Below, one piece after another: positions 35,500 to 48,128 of a stretch of 64,000 nt of DNA. Each line of letters starts with the position of its first letter. Position 1 is the first letter of the stretch. The DNA lies in assembly GCF_000003815.2 (NCBI RefSeq), contig NC_049981.1, positions 8,194,085 to 8,258,084 of the forward strand, written 5' to 3'. The notes below the pieces were generated by a model, which saw only the letters and a list, made by a program, of their open reading frames with translations, did not search any database and was not told the origin of the DNA. The stretch is from Branchiostoma floridae. Its lineage: Eukaryota > Chordata > Leptocardii > Amphioxiformes > Branchiostomatidae. The position numbers and the translations under genes are program-made.

Positions 35500-35850
35500 G
35501 AACTAGAGTTCCATGACCTCATACCTTCGCCAAATGGTTTGAATCTTTTCGAGTACAGTATTTAAAATATCTTTCCATTTTATTATGCAAATAAGGTCAT
35601 GGTTTGCATAATTTGTCTTGGTTGATCATCCTGTCTATCCAAGAGATACAATCTCGAAGTATGAAAGTCGTATTGTAGCAGAGAGAATGTTTTTAGTGTT
35701 TTCTTATAAATTATGCAAATATAAAACTAATTTGCATGATTTATCTATAAAATTGGTCCACTTCATTAAGTATGAAATTCCCATCATTTACCACTATGGA
35801 AATATAATATTTTCTCATTAATTATGCAAATGCATTACAACCACAGCATG
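35500..35850 (+). mobile_element. TACCTCCATG-family fragment, AT-rich modules
   Basis: GAACTAGAGTTCCATGACCTC, ATACCTTCGCC, then TTATGCAAATAAGGTCATGG, AATTATGCAAATATAAAACT and AATTATGCAAATGC. Confidence 0.75.
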
Positions 35851-38090
35851 TCCAGAACGAATCAGCTAGTAAATCTAACTGGAAAAAAAACAACTGTTGA
35901 ACATGTCACTTGTCAGAGTCACTGACTCATGAGGATTGTATGCAAATGATAGGCCAGCTGATCTCAAGCCTCGGACTAGTGGAAGCTAGTTTAAAGCTTG
36001 GGCGTCTTCACAGTCCTGGGTTTGGTCATATACTAGCAGCACGACAGTGCCTCTTGCAGTGCGAGACTAACTGCAGTCAAAAATTACCATAAAGGAAAGA
36101 CTTTAGGTGTCTTGATGTTGTTGCCATTTTTTTTACACATTGAAGGGCATACATGTGTTCAACATTAAATGAATCATGTCAATATTTCTCCCGTAATTTC
36201 AAATGGAATGCCCCCATTAAAAGATGCATTTTTACATTGAAATAAATGTGAAGTGGAAAGTCATGAATGAAATCAAAATGCTGGATAGTAAGTTCCTATC
36301 TGTCTGAACCTGACTGCTGTATAGGGAGAAGCTGTCAGCAGAAATGGATTGGACACTGGATATGAAAGTCAATTCCATTGCTTTAAGTTAAAAATATATT
36401 TTTCCATCATCCATGCCCCAAAATAGATCAGTTGTGACATTCCAATGCTATGTTATGTATGTATAACATACAAAATGAATGAACAGTAGGAACTATCAGA
36501 TCAAATTTCAGTGGAACATGTTGAAAAAATTGCTATAAATACCTGCTGTCGCACATAGATTGATGGAATAATATTAATAGATCCTGGATGGTTAAAGTCA
36601 CCAAGGAATGCATAATCCTGTGAACAGGTGGGTTTGGGCTTTCCAAAATATTCATCAGCCTCAAAGATTAACATTATCAATGATGCATCAGATATGATAT
36701 GATATCACATGTACCATGATTAATTATACATGCAACCATGAACCTGACAGAATTGTTTCTGTCAGCAATTATTTTCTGCATCTTCTGGGAGTTTGCTTTG
36801 AAAGTAGACATGAAATGATGTGTATCTCCTCCTGTAATGAGACCCAATGGACGTGGTTATCAAGGGATGCCATGGTACCCTATGCCTCTCTCAGCCAGGG
36901 GTATCTATACTATAGTTGAAGAAAAACTATTAAAACACCTTAATCGTAACAGAATAATTTAGGAGGTTGTCAACAGCATAATTGATCAATGGATTGATCC
37001 TGTCGAACACTTTATCGAACAAATAGAACTTCCTATACTATTTCGAACACCTCCATCAAAAACAGCCCCAGTGAGACAGAAATGGCCAAAGAAAAAGGCT
37101 ATGCCTTCTTTGAAGACTACGCCTACCGAGTATAGTTGTTTTCGGAAGGAGAGCCAAGTTGCATAACATTACTTTGTTCGTGGGCAGGATGCGTGTGTAA
37201 AGCAGGGTATGTATAAGAGACGGGATTCTGCACTAGCTGACTTTTTTGTAGGGTCCTATAGATTCATCTCCTCGAGTGCCCGAGCTGCCTTCGTCTTAAT
37301 TTGTCATTTTTGTCATGAGCATGCATGCAGCAAACACAGTAGAAAACCTGTCACAGTAGAATACCTGTCACATATGCATACGCTGCTATGCACGTGTGCC
37401 GACCGCATGTCAGAAACTGGGCACTCCTGCCCACCAACAATAGCCATTAGTTGCCTCCCCCTTAGTAGTGGGCCGAGTGTGTGTGTCCATTTTTGGCAGC
37501 GTTCGTGGGTTTGTGGGGAACAAACGTTCATGCTGTCGTTTGATGTCGGGGTAGGTACTCTTTAATAATTCATGAATAAGACTTTCAAGTCTTGAATAAA
37601 GGCATGATTATTTGGCTAAGGGATGTGCTCGTGGAACTCTAGTTTTCATATCCTTGAGGAAATCTTCCTGTCAGAAGAGAGTTCATCGTTTACATGTGTG
37701 TATATGCCTATCTAATGCTTCTGTATGAGGGCAATGAGGGTATGGCCACTACAAGGATCAAGGACCCATTTCCTGACATTTACGGCCAGTAATGGATGAT
37801 GATAATGTCACATGCCCAGAGTGAAGCAGCTTACTGCACTACTGGTACTTGTGTGATTTACAGAGGATGATTGGATGGTGGCTGTCAAGTGTCGAGCAAA
37901 AAGTCCTCCCATGGATACAGAAGGAAAGGTAAATTACTTTGGTTTGTAAGGGCAGAGGTTTTTATGTCAGCAAGGTTGCCGTGGTTGCTTGGTTCAGACA
38001 GTATCTCAGTTATTACTGCAGACTTTGCAAAGTATGTCAAGATATTGACAAATTGACAATTGGATGACAATGTGCTTTCTTAGAAAATGC
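35851..38090. other. No gene recognised
   Basis: Includes a 68-codon + frame at 36963-37166 following an AG (EVVNSIIDQWIDPVEHF, then KKKAMPSLKTTPTEYSC) and a 118-codon + frame at 37209-37565. Neither has a domain or convincing splice signals. Confidence 0.5.
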
Positions 38091-38104
38091 TGTGAATAGA
38101 AAGT

Positions 38105-38605
38105 ATTGAGGGCATACATGGTGTATGTTTGGGCCCCCTAGCAGGTTGCTCTGGAACTGCAGGGGCATTTTTGTCAATTTTTTATCAGGAAGATAACTGA
38201 ACAAGTGAACGAGACATTTGTGATATTTGGTATGTAGAAGGTGATGTACTGGTACATCATAAATGCAAATTATGCAAACTGGAACTTAATTTGCATATTT
38301 CATGAGGAAAATCCATATTTGTAGTGTTTTCCACTACAGGACCCAAAATACCAGGTCCTGTGAAATATGTAGTTTGTGGCAGTTGGAACATTAATGGACA
38401 CCAATTATGCAAATAAGTCCCTGATGTGCATAGTTATTGTGAAAATGCCATAATTCTTCTAAGTGGAAATGATTGCCACAATCAGCATTCTGCCCGGTGT
38501 AAGTTGTTTAAAGGTGTTCACAAGCAAGATTAAATTAGGTAAATGTGGAAGTCACTTACATTATCAGACTATTTCATGGAGATATGAGGTCTCCGAACTC
38601 TTCTT
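38105..38605 (+). mobile_element. TACCTCCATG-family copy, right part
   Basis: TTTGGGCCCCCTAGCAGG, GGAACTGCAGGGGCATTTTT, AATTATGCAAACTGG, TTAATTTGCATATTTCATG and the terminal TATTTCATGGAGATATGAGG then TCTCCGAACTC. Confidence 0.82.
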
Positions 38606-38785
38606 TGTAATAGTTTATTTGTGGATTAATACGTTTGCAAGTATTGCGTGACTTCTTGAGGAACAACCACCCATCCATGCTCACAACTGCCTCTATACCG
38701 GGAGTGCAAAAAAGAACCTACATTTGTACCTGCCGATTTTCTTCTTTCACCTGTGTCTTAAAAGTTAAAGCAATGTGAGGTGAAG

Positions 38786-38996
38786 TACTGTAAATGCAGA
38801 AACTTTCATGGTGGTTTAATGTTCACGGTTTTAGCGGTGGCCGCTTCACCACGAACTTAAAACCAAGGGAACATTTTTCTATGACATCAAGAAGCTACAG
38901 TGCAAGGTGCTACCGCAAACTTAAAACCACCACGAAAAGTCCTTTTTCTCGCTACTGCAAAATTAAATCCCCGCGAACTTAAATGCATTTACAGTA
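38786..38996. mobile_element. CGCGAA foldback MITE, copy
   Basis: TACTGTAAATGCAGAAAC to TAAATGCATTTACAGTA, 211 bases, with several CG changed to CA or TG. Confidence 0.92.
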
Positions 38997-38999
38997 TGT

Positions 39000-41110
39000 C
39001 CGAATGTGTTAAATCATGTTTAATGGTTGATATGCAATGTGCCCAATCAAAGAGTTGTCACAGTCATTCTCTTCAAGTTTTGATGCATTCATCAATGCAC
39101 AGGCTACAGGCTGTGCCAATTAAAGAAAGAATGGATTGCTTGGAGTGGAAGAAAATCCTACTACCTGTATCTTACAGCCTCATCTGAATATGAGATCTGT
39201 TTGATGATCGCTGAAAATGGCTGCATAGACGGTTGGGAAAGATGGGAAAGTTCAGAAGTTCAATGTTCAGTTATCGCATGAGGACTTGTGAGGCAGTCCC
39301 CAAAGTATTTCCTAATGGGAAAGCATGATGTAAGACTGGCATCTGCAGGAGTTCCAATGCTTTTGTGAAATAAATCGTACCTTGTTGATGAGATCATCGG
39401 TCTTCTTTGATTCCCTGAGACAAACGTGAGTTTCACAACCCTGTTGGGATTAGACCTGCATTGTTGGATCAGTTTTAAAGGACGTGCTCAGTTTACCTGG
39501 TTACCTCAGAACATCATCTATCCACAATAACTCATGCAGTATTCTTAGGGAACTGTACGAGTCCCATCCCTGCATCTTGTCAGCCCAATTAGCAGCCGGC
39601 CATCAGGAGTTTCCACATGCGCCTCACGTTTCCCCCCGTAAACGTGTCGTGTAAACTTGACTGTTGATTGTCTGGGTGAGGATCCCCGTCTACTCTCCGG
39701 CGAAGGAAATACAATTAGGGGGAGTTTTATGGTGGAAGGACTGGAAGCTACATATCCTTTGGATCTGTCTTTGGACTCATAAATACAAATTTACATCCTG
39801 TATGTTCTATGATGTATGTGACTTGTGTGCAGCTGCTATACTTTTCTAAAAGAAATTCAGCAGAAATTCTTGATGGCCTTAGATTATGTTTCTTCTGTAC
39901 TTGTATCAGATAGTATAAAGATGGCTCCATGTATTTGCCAGCTAGGCTATATGTCTATCTTGAGACTCTGCTTTTTCGAAGAGTTCTGTGATGCTTGATA
40001 TTCTAGAGTTAATATCTATAATGATGCTGAAACTTTGTCAGACTTCTATACACTAATTAACAACAGTATATTGTGGTTGAAGATACTTGCTTTATTTATT
40101 TAGCTTGAAGATAGGTATTATAGTTACAAGCATGCAAATGCAGGCCCTGGAAAATTGTAAATCTGAAAGTACAAAATACTGACGTGAACATGTGATATAC
40201 ATGTATCGCACATCAAGGATATCATCATGATTTGTTCATATCACTTAAACTGCCATCTATGCAGGTTGTTAACGCAAATTTCACGGCTATTTCAATTTGG
40301 TCCAGAAATGAAGAGCTAGCGCAGGCTGATCCAAAGTGATGTTGAGGATTACAATCCCATCGCGCTACCAGGGCCCTTATTACGAGATGTCCCCCCCACG
40401 GGATCTCACAAGGCCAGCAGGGGGGAGCTAAATATGCATCATCTCCTTCAGGCCCTCTTAGTAAGCCTTCCAAATCGGAATCAGGTAAGTCGCACACCAC
40501 AGACACGATCTTATCTCGCGCGAGTAGTCAAAATCATGTCCAAACTGCAAACTGGTTCGAGCTACATTCAGCATAGAATGGATACGTTATTCTGTCAAAA
40601 TCTTGGAGTTGTGGTTGCGTACCTTGTGGTATTTGATCTTCAAGTTTTTTTAAATCTTTGTACGCAACGGCTTGCACTTTTTTCAGAGCCTTTCTAGGTG
40701 CTTGGCCAATTTATATATACATGTTCTTGTTTCTGTATGTTCCCTTGAGCTTCAGCTGAATGTCCACGTCCCCTAAGATAGCTAGAACTACCTGTGTCTT
40801 CTCATGTGTCTAGACACCAAACTCGTCGATTCGTAGCGTGTCTGCCGTAGGATCTGTGTAATTTCCCAGCAAAGCTGGTTTGGCACGGAAAATAGCTAAA
40901 TTTTCATATGATCACATGACCCACGACCGGGTCAATATGCGAAGTAAGCTGACCTGAAGCCACATTTCCGTTTAGACTTAGTTGCAATTCGTGCAAGGTG
41001 GATCCTGAAGGTAGTTTGCGGTTTAGCTGGATTCTATGCGACTTCGCCGTTCAGACTGGGCCACATGAATCCTGCTTCGGTGGTTGGGCTCGAAATCTGA
41101 ATTGCAAGGC
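39000..41110. other. No gene recognised
   Basis: AT-rich with short open frames on both strands; none has a domain. The stretch 40360-40530 is locally GC-rich (CCCCCCACGGGATCTC) but carries no clear signal. Confidence 0.55.
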
Positions 41111-41115
41111 TTATA

Positions 41116-41212
41116 TAACACTCCCTTCAACACTAGATGGTTCTAAGGCCTAGTTCATTAGTTAGTATGAACGAGGCCTTAGAACTATCTAGTGTTGAAG
41201 GGAGTGTTGTTA
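41116..41212. repeat. Hairpin, 42-bp arms, 10-base loop
   Basis: Arms 41116-41157 (TAACACTCCCTTCAACACTA...) and 41168-41212 are near-perfect inverted copies, with two substitutions and a short insertion in the right arm. Confidence 0.9.
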
Positions 41213-41214
41213 TG

Positions 41215-43360
41215 AAAGTGGGAATAAAGCGCAGGTATATGTGACCTACAAGTCGTAGTCTCGGTCTATCTATTCCCTCCCTTTTGCAATGCTTCACAGT
41301 TAGAATCTTGTTAGCCTGTTCATTTGCAATTGCATACCTCACTAGGTTTGTACTGAATGTCTTATTGATATACATTTATATTACTCCGAGTGTGTACACT
41401 AAAAGAGATCCGAGCCGAAATAAACGGCTGCATGGACGTGTGTTTTTAGCAGTGATAAATTCCCTTTTATCCAGCTGAATCTCAAAAGTTAGATTGGTGA
41501 AAGCTTCCTTGTAAGTGAAGAAATTAGCAGGTAAAGTTTGGCATCTGCTCGCTAGGTCGGAGGTACACAGTCCTGGGTTCTGAGTGGTGCGGTTGTACGC
41601 TAACAGCGAAAAAGTGCCTCTTGTGATGATTGATGATTGTAGCTTGTAATTGCTATAAACAACAAACATATGGATTCTGGTCATTGGCAATTTTGTCCTA
41701 TTACAATGTATATAGAGTAGATGTGCTCAACATAGAATGAAAAATCTGCTGACATTTCACGCACATGTAGCTTCATTATGAACGTGGCCATGTAAAACAT
41801 GTATTATAACATAGACGTCTATGGGAAGAAAAAAACTCTACAATGAGACCTCAAGAGTATAAGCTGATTGACTGTAGTGAAAGAAAGAGTTGAATGACTA
41901 TAATGCAATTTTTTTGCAAAATGCAAATTACCTATATCCCACAATACAATCTATAATTGATTCACGGAGGATTGTATCCTACGGACACTTGTGGCTTAGA
42001 TATTCTTTTATTGAAAATAACTCAAACTTACAAATGTTACTTAAAAACCCTCTTGGTGACTTGGAATGGACACTATATAGAAAACTGATTTTGAAATCAT
42101 AAAAAGAATTATTTTACAGATTTTATCAGGCTAAGAAACAATGATGGTGAAGAAACGAAGAAATAAAAATTGTGTAACACATTAAAATGCAGTGTCTGGA
42201 AACTAAACCACAGACTGATACACTTTTCTCTGGTGCGTTACAATTTTGTACTATTGAATCTATTGTAGAAATGTGTATACAACTGCAAGGAACATCTACA
42301 AAACCACTGGATACATACATTATACATGGTTGTATAATGTCGTGTACAAGGCATATTCATCATCATCTGACCTCAACCTAGATGGAAGGCCACCAGGTCA
42401 TGAACCTTTCGTTGTTGTCACCCATCTTTGATGAGTATGATGAATAATCTGTATTCTGTAGTGGCAGAAGTAATCATGTTGAACAGAGGGTCATCCTTTT
42501 CCTTCATGTCTAATCAACCAACAGCTAACTCACATAGCAGATTGACGCGGGCTGATTGCATACTTATGATAAAATCCTTTGGGACATGTTAGGAGACCTT
42601 ATATGCTGCATTCAGAAACCAGAAGCTGTTAAGGTGCATTATACAATAACAGTGATAATGTCCCATAGAAAGAGTCACACTGTAAATCACAGTTGATTGC
42701 ACTGAATTTGTAAGACATAGTGATGAATCAACTATGTACATACAGTTAGAACCATTACTGGGGGTTGCCTTTCAAGTCAACCTCTCACTTGGCAGAGCTA
42801 CATCATAGCAATTTGGAGAAACGGTGTGATATTCTGGGTTGGGAAACACACGTTGAGACAAATGAACTGTACAAGAGATGCATGTGTTGTTTGAAAATTA
42901 TTTAAAGTACATGTAACTAGTACTATGTACTTAATGATATGAAGGGTAATAGATATAAGTTTGCACCCTCACCCAGAAATAGAATGTAAGGTGCGCAGCT
43001 TCAAATGTTGGGACATGATTATAAAGTTCAAAGCCTTTTATGAATGTGTACCAAAATTCAAATTATTGTGTTCATTACTTTGTATGCGACATCCAGTAAT
43101 GTTAGAAGGGGAAAAAAACATGGACAATTGAGCTGCGACCTGAAGTGTGTGGGTCAACTTGCTCTGCTGAAAGTCAGTTCTTTCTAGTTTAAATGTGAAG
43201 GGAACCCCAGTCAAACATTTTGACAATGTGTTGGTAGATTTCATGGCATGAAACACGACCCGCAAAGCTCTGATCACAGGTCCTCCTTGTTTTTCTCACC
43301 ACTTATAACCTACTGATTTTCAAAGACTTCGACAGGAACGTAATGAGTACAATGACATGG
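41215..43360. other. No gene recognised
   Basis: AT-rich. The + frame at 41890-42102 (NANYLYPTIQSIIDSRRIVS) could be a retroelement remnant, but nothing in it is diagnostic. Confidence 0.5.
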
Positions 43361-43364
43361 GGAG

Positions 43365-43470
43365 CCGAGGTGGTCGTCTTGGGAAGGTCGCTAAATGCTT
43401 GCATCAATGTGGAAAATTTGTTGGGACTGAGAAAGACTGGTTGTAATGACCAGGTGGTCAGGTAAGCCCT
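43365..43470. repeat. Fragment related to the CAGTCAAACC element
   Basis: GAGGTGGTCGTCTTGGGAAG, GTCGCTAAATGCTTGCATCA and GACCAGGTGGTCAGGTAAGC match subterminal sequence of 82-1041. Confidence 0.65.
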
Positions 43471-43505
43471 GTTCATGAACGCAAAATACAAACTGTTTGC
43501 AGTTG

Positions 43506-43846
43506 CAGGGCTCGAAATACTTTTTTCTGCATACCTGCACTGGTGCAGGTAACATTGAAAATTACCTGCACCAGACAAATTTTACCTGCACCACTCACAA
43601 CTAAGGAAGTATTGATCATACTAAAATTGTTTAGTGATCATTGCTATTTTTTCTTTTATACTTTGTAGGTGGTAGCAGTCAATGCAGCTAATAACAATCC
43701 ATATACACCTACATCATAGGACATTTATGTATAAAACCCAGTACATGGACCAGTGCAGGTTAGGTGCAGGTAGGCACCAAAAACACCTGCACAGCTCCAG
43801 TTTTACCTGCACTAACCTGCATATGCAGGTGGTATTTCGAGCCCTG
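43506..43846. mobile_element. CAGGG-family DNA transposon, subfamily B, copy 3
   Basis: CAGGGCTCGAAATAC to TATTTCGAGCCCTG with a perfect 5-bp duplication AGTTG (43501-43505 and 43847-43851). Word clusters are CCTGCA/TGCAGG. Confidence 0.93.
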
Positions 43847-43851
43847 AGTTG

Positions 43852-45999
43852 GAGTGTAAGGCCAAACAGATAAAACTGTTTGTATTTTTGCATCATGAAT
43901 GGGGTGCATTAACTGATTAAGAGGTGGTTGTTTGGGCAGGTTTGACAACCTGTTTGTACATATAATGACAACATTGTACAACAGAAACTCTGAGTTCGTA
44001 TTCACATGTTTAAGAAAAGGGAATAGGCATGGCTCCAGGTGTATTGTACTTAACCTTTAGTATCCCATGCACATGATGTAACACAGTCGAATTGCTGCAT
44101 GTAGCCTATATGGGCAGGAACATGCAAATAAAGATCATCATATCAATATACTAATAGGGCTGCATACTGTTGTGGGGCTGTGGTAAGATGGAAAAATACT
44201 GAATGTCGATGTACCAGAGCTGTACTTAATGAATAAGATTATGCTTGAGTACACTCTGGATTTGTGGCATTCTAAGGAAGGTGCAATTCCTAACTCAAAA
44301 ATTTAAATTTAGTGAATGAATACATGGTTATTGCTGTGAAGTCAGTACCATTTTGAGTTGAGTTTCTTTGCATAATAGAAGCCCATTGAATTAACATTTT
44401 GTTTACTGTTTCTGGGGTTATTGAAGACCACAAGTATTCTGTCGAATTCAGTATAAAACCTCTGGAACAGTACCCGTGCCTGATGTTATGTTTAGGTATG
44501 CTGCCCTAGTTGCACAAGATTCCTTGATTTATGCATCTGACAGATGTCAAGTGGCAGTCATGGTGTAGACGATCTGTAGTGCTTGATCATTCTGAACTCT
44601 TGACCATTGTCCTTCGAGAAATCTTGTCCTTGTCGCCTATCCGGTATGCAGAGTTGAAGTTGTTCTTATGCCTCTGGAATGTATGAGAGCTTTGTAGATC
44701 AGTTGTTCTTCAAAATGATTGTAGATCTTTGGGATAATCTGTACCCACTTGACGGTAGAAAGTTTATCAGTGAAGTGGCAGTGTAGCAGGTGCTCCAACA
44801 GGGCGAGGCTCCTGAATACGGATTTTCCTGCCTCTGGTATTAATCCCAGCAGCGTTGTACAGTAACTACCAGGTCTGAGTTGTGCACCATTGCTCTGTGC
44901 TGATTTATATAAGGTAAGCCTAGCGTCAGTACTGCTCTAGGATGGGATGGCAGCTTGGAGGTCTAGCTTAATACAGGTTTTCGTAATTACTGACATTGCC
45001 AGCCTGTCGTAATATACATGTAATAACATGTTGGATCTTGTCCTGTGGTTGTGCTTATAGAATCACACTATTCTGTGACTATAGTAAAACTGTTGGTTGG
45101 GGTCTAAAAGATATCCTTTTCCTTGTTGTCTCTCCCTTGGAAATTTTTGCCACAGCAGTAATTAATGCATGTAAAAGGAAGCCTCCTAAACCCTCCTTGG
45201 CCTGTATTCCTTCAAACATTGTGAAGTCATCTTTATTTGATGTTCATAGACCATCCTGAGTAACATCTATTACCATAATGCCGCCACATTTACTGCGATT
45301 TTTTCAAGCGATATGTTGATTTGACAAATGTTCAATGCACATGTTGCTGTTTGCCACTTCTTCTTTGTATCTTTTTTTGTCTCTCTTGTCCTGCTAAAAA
45401 CACAATATTTGCTATCATAACACACCGTGGAATTGCATGAAGAATGGGTGCGTGGAAGGAAAGAAATTCTGTGATGTTACGTTTTTTCCTGCATTCTTAT
45501 ATCTATAGTGACACAAACACACTGAAAGTGTTGTACAGTATATCGACTATGGCTTAAAAGCAAATGTCGAGTTGATTGGCAATAAAGATTATGGTAGGTT
45601 GAGTCTGGTAAAATGCACTTTTAAAAGCACATACTGCTCAGTGCTTGAGTGCTACACCTGTATGGAGACCATAATTGGGTTATAGCAGATCTTAATCAAT
45701 TTAATATTTGACCACAGATGGTAATCAGGTTAATACTTACTGGGTTGGGAATGGTACAATGCAGATTTGTCTACATTGGAAGGGCTTAACATGTACATGG
45801 TATTTTAGGTCTGAAAAATGATGAAGTAATACATTGTTGGAAATTGTCACCGAAATTGTAACATAAGAATTAAAGAAACAACTTAATTTTCCTGCATATT
45901 TGATCAGCTGTATTTCTTCTCAAATGTCAGTCAGGGCTCCCAACACAATGACAGAGGTATGAAAACGAAGGGTCAGCATATTTTCCCAGGTGGTCAGAC

Positions 46000-46050
<51 letters not shown>

Positions 46051-46735
46051 TGATGTATTAGTAGTATTTCAGTAGGGTAAGGAAAATTGGCTCAACTAAT
46101 CCATGTTTATTGATTGCCTATCCCGATCACCTGACACAAATCACACAGTGTTAGCTTGAGGAGAAACCATTTTTTCTTGTTTGATTTATTGTAACCATCA
46201 GGGTAAGAGCGTTGCTTATATTATTTTACCTATGTCAGATATGCATTGTAGTCTGTTTTTGTCTAACTCAGTCATTGGAAACTACAGGTTTTATCTAAAC
46301 AGTGGTACAGTGGTGTCCACTTTGATTTCCCTTTGTTATCTGCAGAAGGTTCAGATTCTTTGCATTGCTAAAATACACCATTGTGCATTCCTTATGCCAG
46401 GCTTCAATATGCTTTCTCTCACTCACTCTCATGCTTTCATGTACATGTAGTTCTCACCTTCCTGTGTATCAGGGTCAGGAGTGGCATGAATCCATCAAGT
46501 TGTTAAATGTCTGACTGACTGAGAATATGTTCTATCAAAATTTACAACTTGCGACTTAAAGGCACTGATTTTCCATGGTGTGGCATTTTCTTGAAATGTT
46601 TATTCAGTCCATATTTGAAACTCACCTGTATAGCCTTCATAATGTGAATGTGAATATTGTAAACTGTATACAGAAATGAAGAGACTGCTTCAGAGAGTGC
46701 TTCTTAATGTACTGTTTTTTTTCCATATGTTTCAG
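43852..46735. other. No gene recognised; presumed NDST 5' flank
   Basis: AT-rich, mostly non-repetitive. A (TG)n microsatellite lies at about 46005-46052. I see no CpG-rich promoter block, TATA box in good context, or coding exon that I can support. Confidence 0.5.
46005..46052. repeat. (TG)n microsatellite
   Basis: About 45 bases of alternating T and G after a short ATATAT run. Confidence 0.97.
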
Positions 46736-46867
46736 GAGGAACAGCCTACAACAACCAGACACCGTCGTGACCCTTCCAACCACCTGAGAAAGACATCAGA
46801 CACTGTTTACGAAAGAAGTCCACAAAAAGTCAGAAAGCTAATATCTTCTATTGTCTCTTGGAGTTAA
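46736..46867 (+). CDS. Possible exon: terminal coding exon of another gene, or NDST 5' untranslated exon
   Basis: A good acceptor (tttttttccatatgtttcag) opens a phase-0 frame of 43 codons, EEQPTTTRHRRDPSNHLR... ending ISSIVSWS and a TAA. The sequence is free of the window's repeats and its base composition is exon-like through to 47250. I do not recognise the peptide. It could instead be non-coding, the start of a 5' untranslated exon running into NDST exon 1, although the many ATGs between 46870 and 47250 argue for splicing instead. Confidence 0.3.
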   Translation, partial: EEQPTTTRHRRDPSNHLRKTSDTVYERSPQKVRKLISSIVSWS

Positions 46868-47237
46868 TCTTTTATGGAGAACAACTCATGGGATCAGCAT
46901 ACATATCACATGATGTTAGCCTGGAGCACTTGAAGGTGGATTCAACAGTACCCCTCCAACACACACAAACAGTGCTAGTGCCCTGTGAAGATGTGGGACA
47001 TTAGGACTATCTAGCCTGATAAAACACTACTGTGAAGAGGTTTCACCAGAAGGTCAGATAAGACAGATCGTCGGAAAGGATCATCCACCTCTAATTCCCA
47101 ACGGACCTGTCCTGCTTTTGTAATTGAGAAGAAGTAATCGGACCAACTCTTGGGCTGTTCCCAGAAAAATTATTCATCAAAATAGGATCTGATGGAGGAA
47201 AACGGCAGTTTCCAGGTTGACCCCGGTTGAGAGCATT

Positions 47238-47256
47238 TTTTGTTTTGTTTTCAAGG
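47238..47256 (+). promoter_or_regulatory. Probable splice acceptor just upstream of the NDST start codon
   Basis: The stretch from about 47235 to 47255 is nearly all T with a closing CAAG, immediately before gATG. It fits an intron end joining a 5' untranslated exon to the first coding exon at 47256. If used, none of the upstream ATGs between 46870 and 47250 would precede the NDST start in mRNA. Confidence 0.5.
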
Positions 47257-48128
47257 ATGACGACAAGAGGTGGATCGAGTATGAAGTGGGCACTGCGAAT
47301 TCCGCAGCCTTACATCAAGCGAGCAATTATTCTGGCCTTGGGTTTTAGCTTGTTGTCTATCTGGATTTTGGCCTATTATGTCTCTCAAACCAAACAGAAT
47401 CCACGATGGGAACCGCCACAAGCAAACTGTAAACTTGCTGAATCCAAAGCCAACCCGTTTTTCCCAGTGCGACCCCAACCAATGCGTGATGTGGCAAAGA
47501 ACTCGAGAACTCAGCCTGCTGCGCTGGTGTTTGTGGAGAGTGCCTACTCAAAACTTGGCCAGGAAATCGCTGCCCTCCTTGAAGCTAACCGCTTAAAATA
47601 CAAGACAGAAATAGTCAGTGGAAAGAGCTTCCCTTCTCTCACAGAGGTAGGCCACGGAAAATATTCCCTGGTTATCTTTGAAAATCTGAACAAGTACCTA
47701 CACATGGACAAGTGGAATCGAGACATTCTGGATAGATACTGTTTGGAATTCAATGTCGGCATCATCAGCTTTGCAGGAAAATCAGAAGACAACCTTTTGA
47801 ATAAAAGAGTTGGAGACTTTCCCTTGTACATGCACAGTAACCTGAGACTGAAGGACTGCTCGTTAAATCCTGACTGCCCGCTCCTCTATCTAACGAGGGC
47901 TGGGGAAACGTGGCGCGGGAACCTGCCTGGAGAAGACTGGACGATATTTCAACCCAACCACACAACCTACGAGCCCGTAGCGTACGCCAAAACGTCCAGT
48001 CTTGAATATGTACATGTGAATGAGAACCTGGACAGGTCTTACCTGGTTACAGTTATGCAAGACCTTGGACTGTATGACGGCATCCAGAGGGTCTTCTTTG
48101 GAAATGATCTGAACTTCTGGCTCCACAG
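47257..48128 (+). CDS. NDST: NDST exon 1: cytoplasmic tail, membrane anchor, N-terminal deacetylase region
   Basis: This exon encodes about 290 residues and ends in phase 2 at CACAG|gtaagc. A short basic tail is followed by a hydrophobic stretch at about residues 23-42 ([20 protein letters not shown]), as expected for a Golgi type II protein. Recognisable NDST segments include LVFVES-like [31 protein letters not shown] and the exon-final NDLNFWLHR. Asn234 lies in an NHT glycosylation sequon. The ATG at 47257 has A at -3; a second ATG at 47281 is also possible. The frame stays open upstream to 47227 without another ATG. A T-rich tract ending in tttcaag just before the first ATG looks like a splice acceptor (exon from 47256), so a 5' untranslated exon probably lies upstream. 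Confidence 0.96.

Noticed and set aside
36963-37166. 68-codon + frame after an AG, starting EVVNSIIDQWIDP
   Set aside because: The acceptor has no pyrimidine tract, there is no partner exon and no family is recognised; a chance frame of this length is expected in 64 kb.
37209-37565. 118-codon + open frame
   Set aside because: Cys/Ser-rich peptide with no domain; the antisense frame is open too.
41116-41212. microRNA precursor
   Set aside because: Arms are long and nearly perfect, and the region is full of foldback elements; nothing shows processing.
12579-43896. Similar peptides (RARNT.C.C..V..KLELC) in frames at 6952, 12566, 19283 and 43714, suggesting a shared protein domain
   Set aside because: The similarity is explained by the shared inverted ends and TGCA-core words of CAGGG-family elements, which contain no real gene.
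47227-47256. NDST start ten codons upstream of the ATG
   Set aside because: The codon at 47227 is TTG, not ATG, and the stretch looks like a pyrimidine tract and splice acceptor. The ATG at 47257 also gives residue numbers matching human NDST1.
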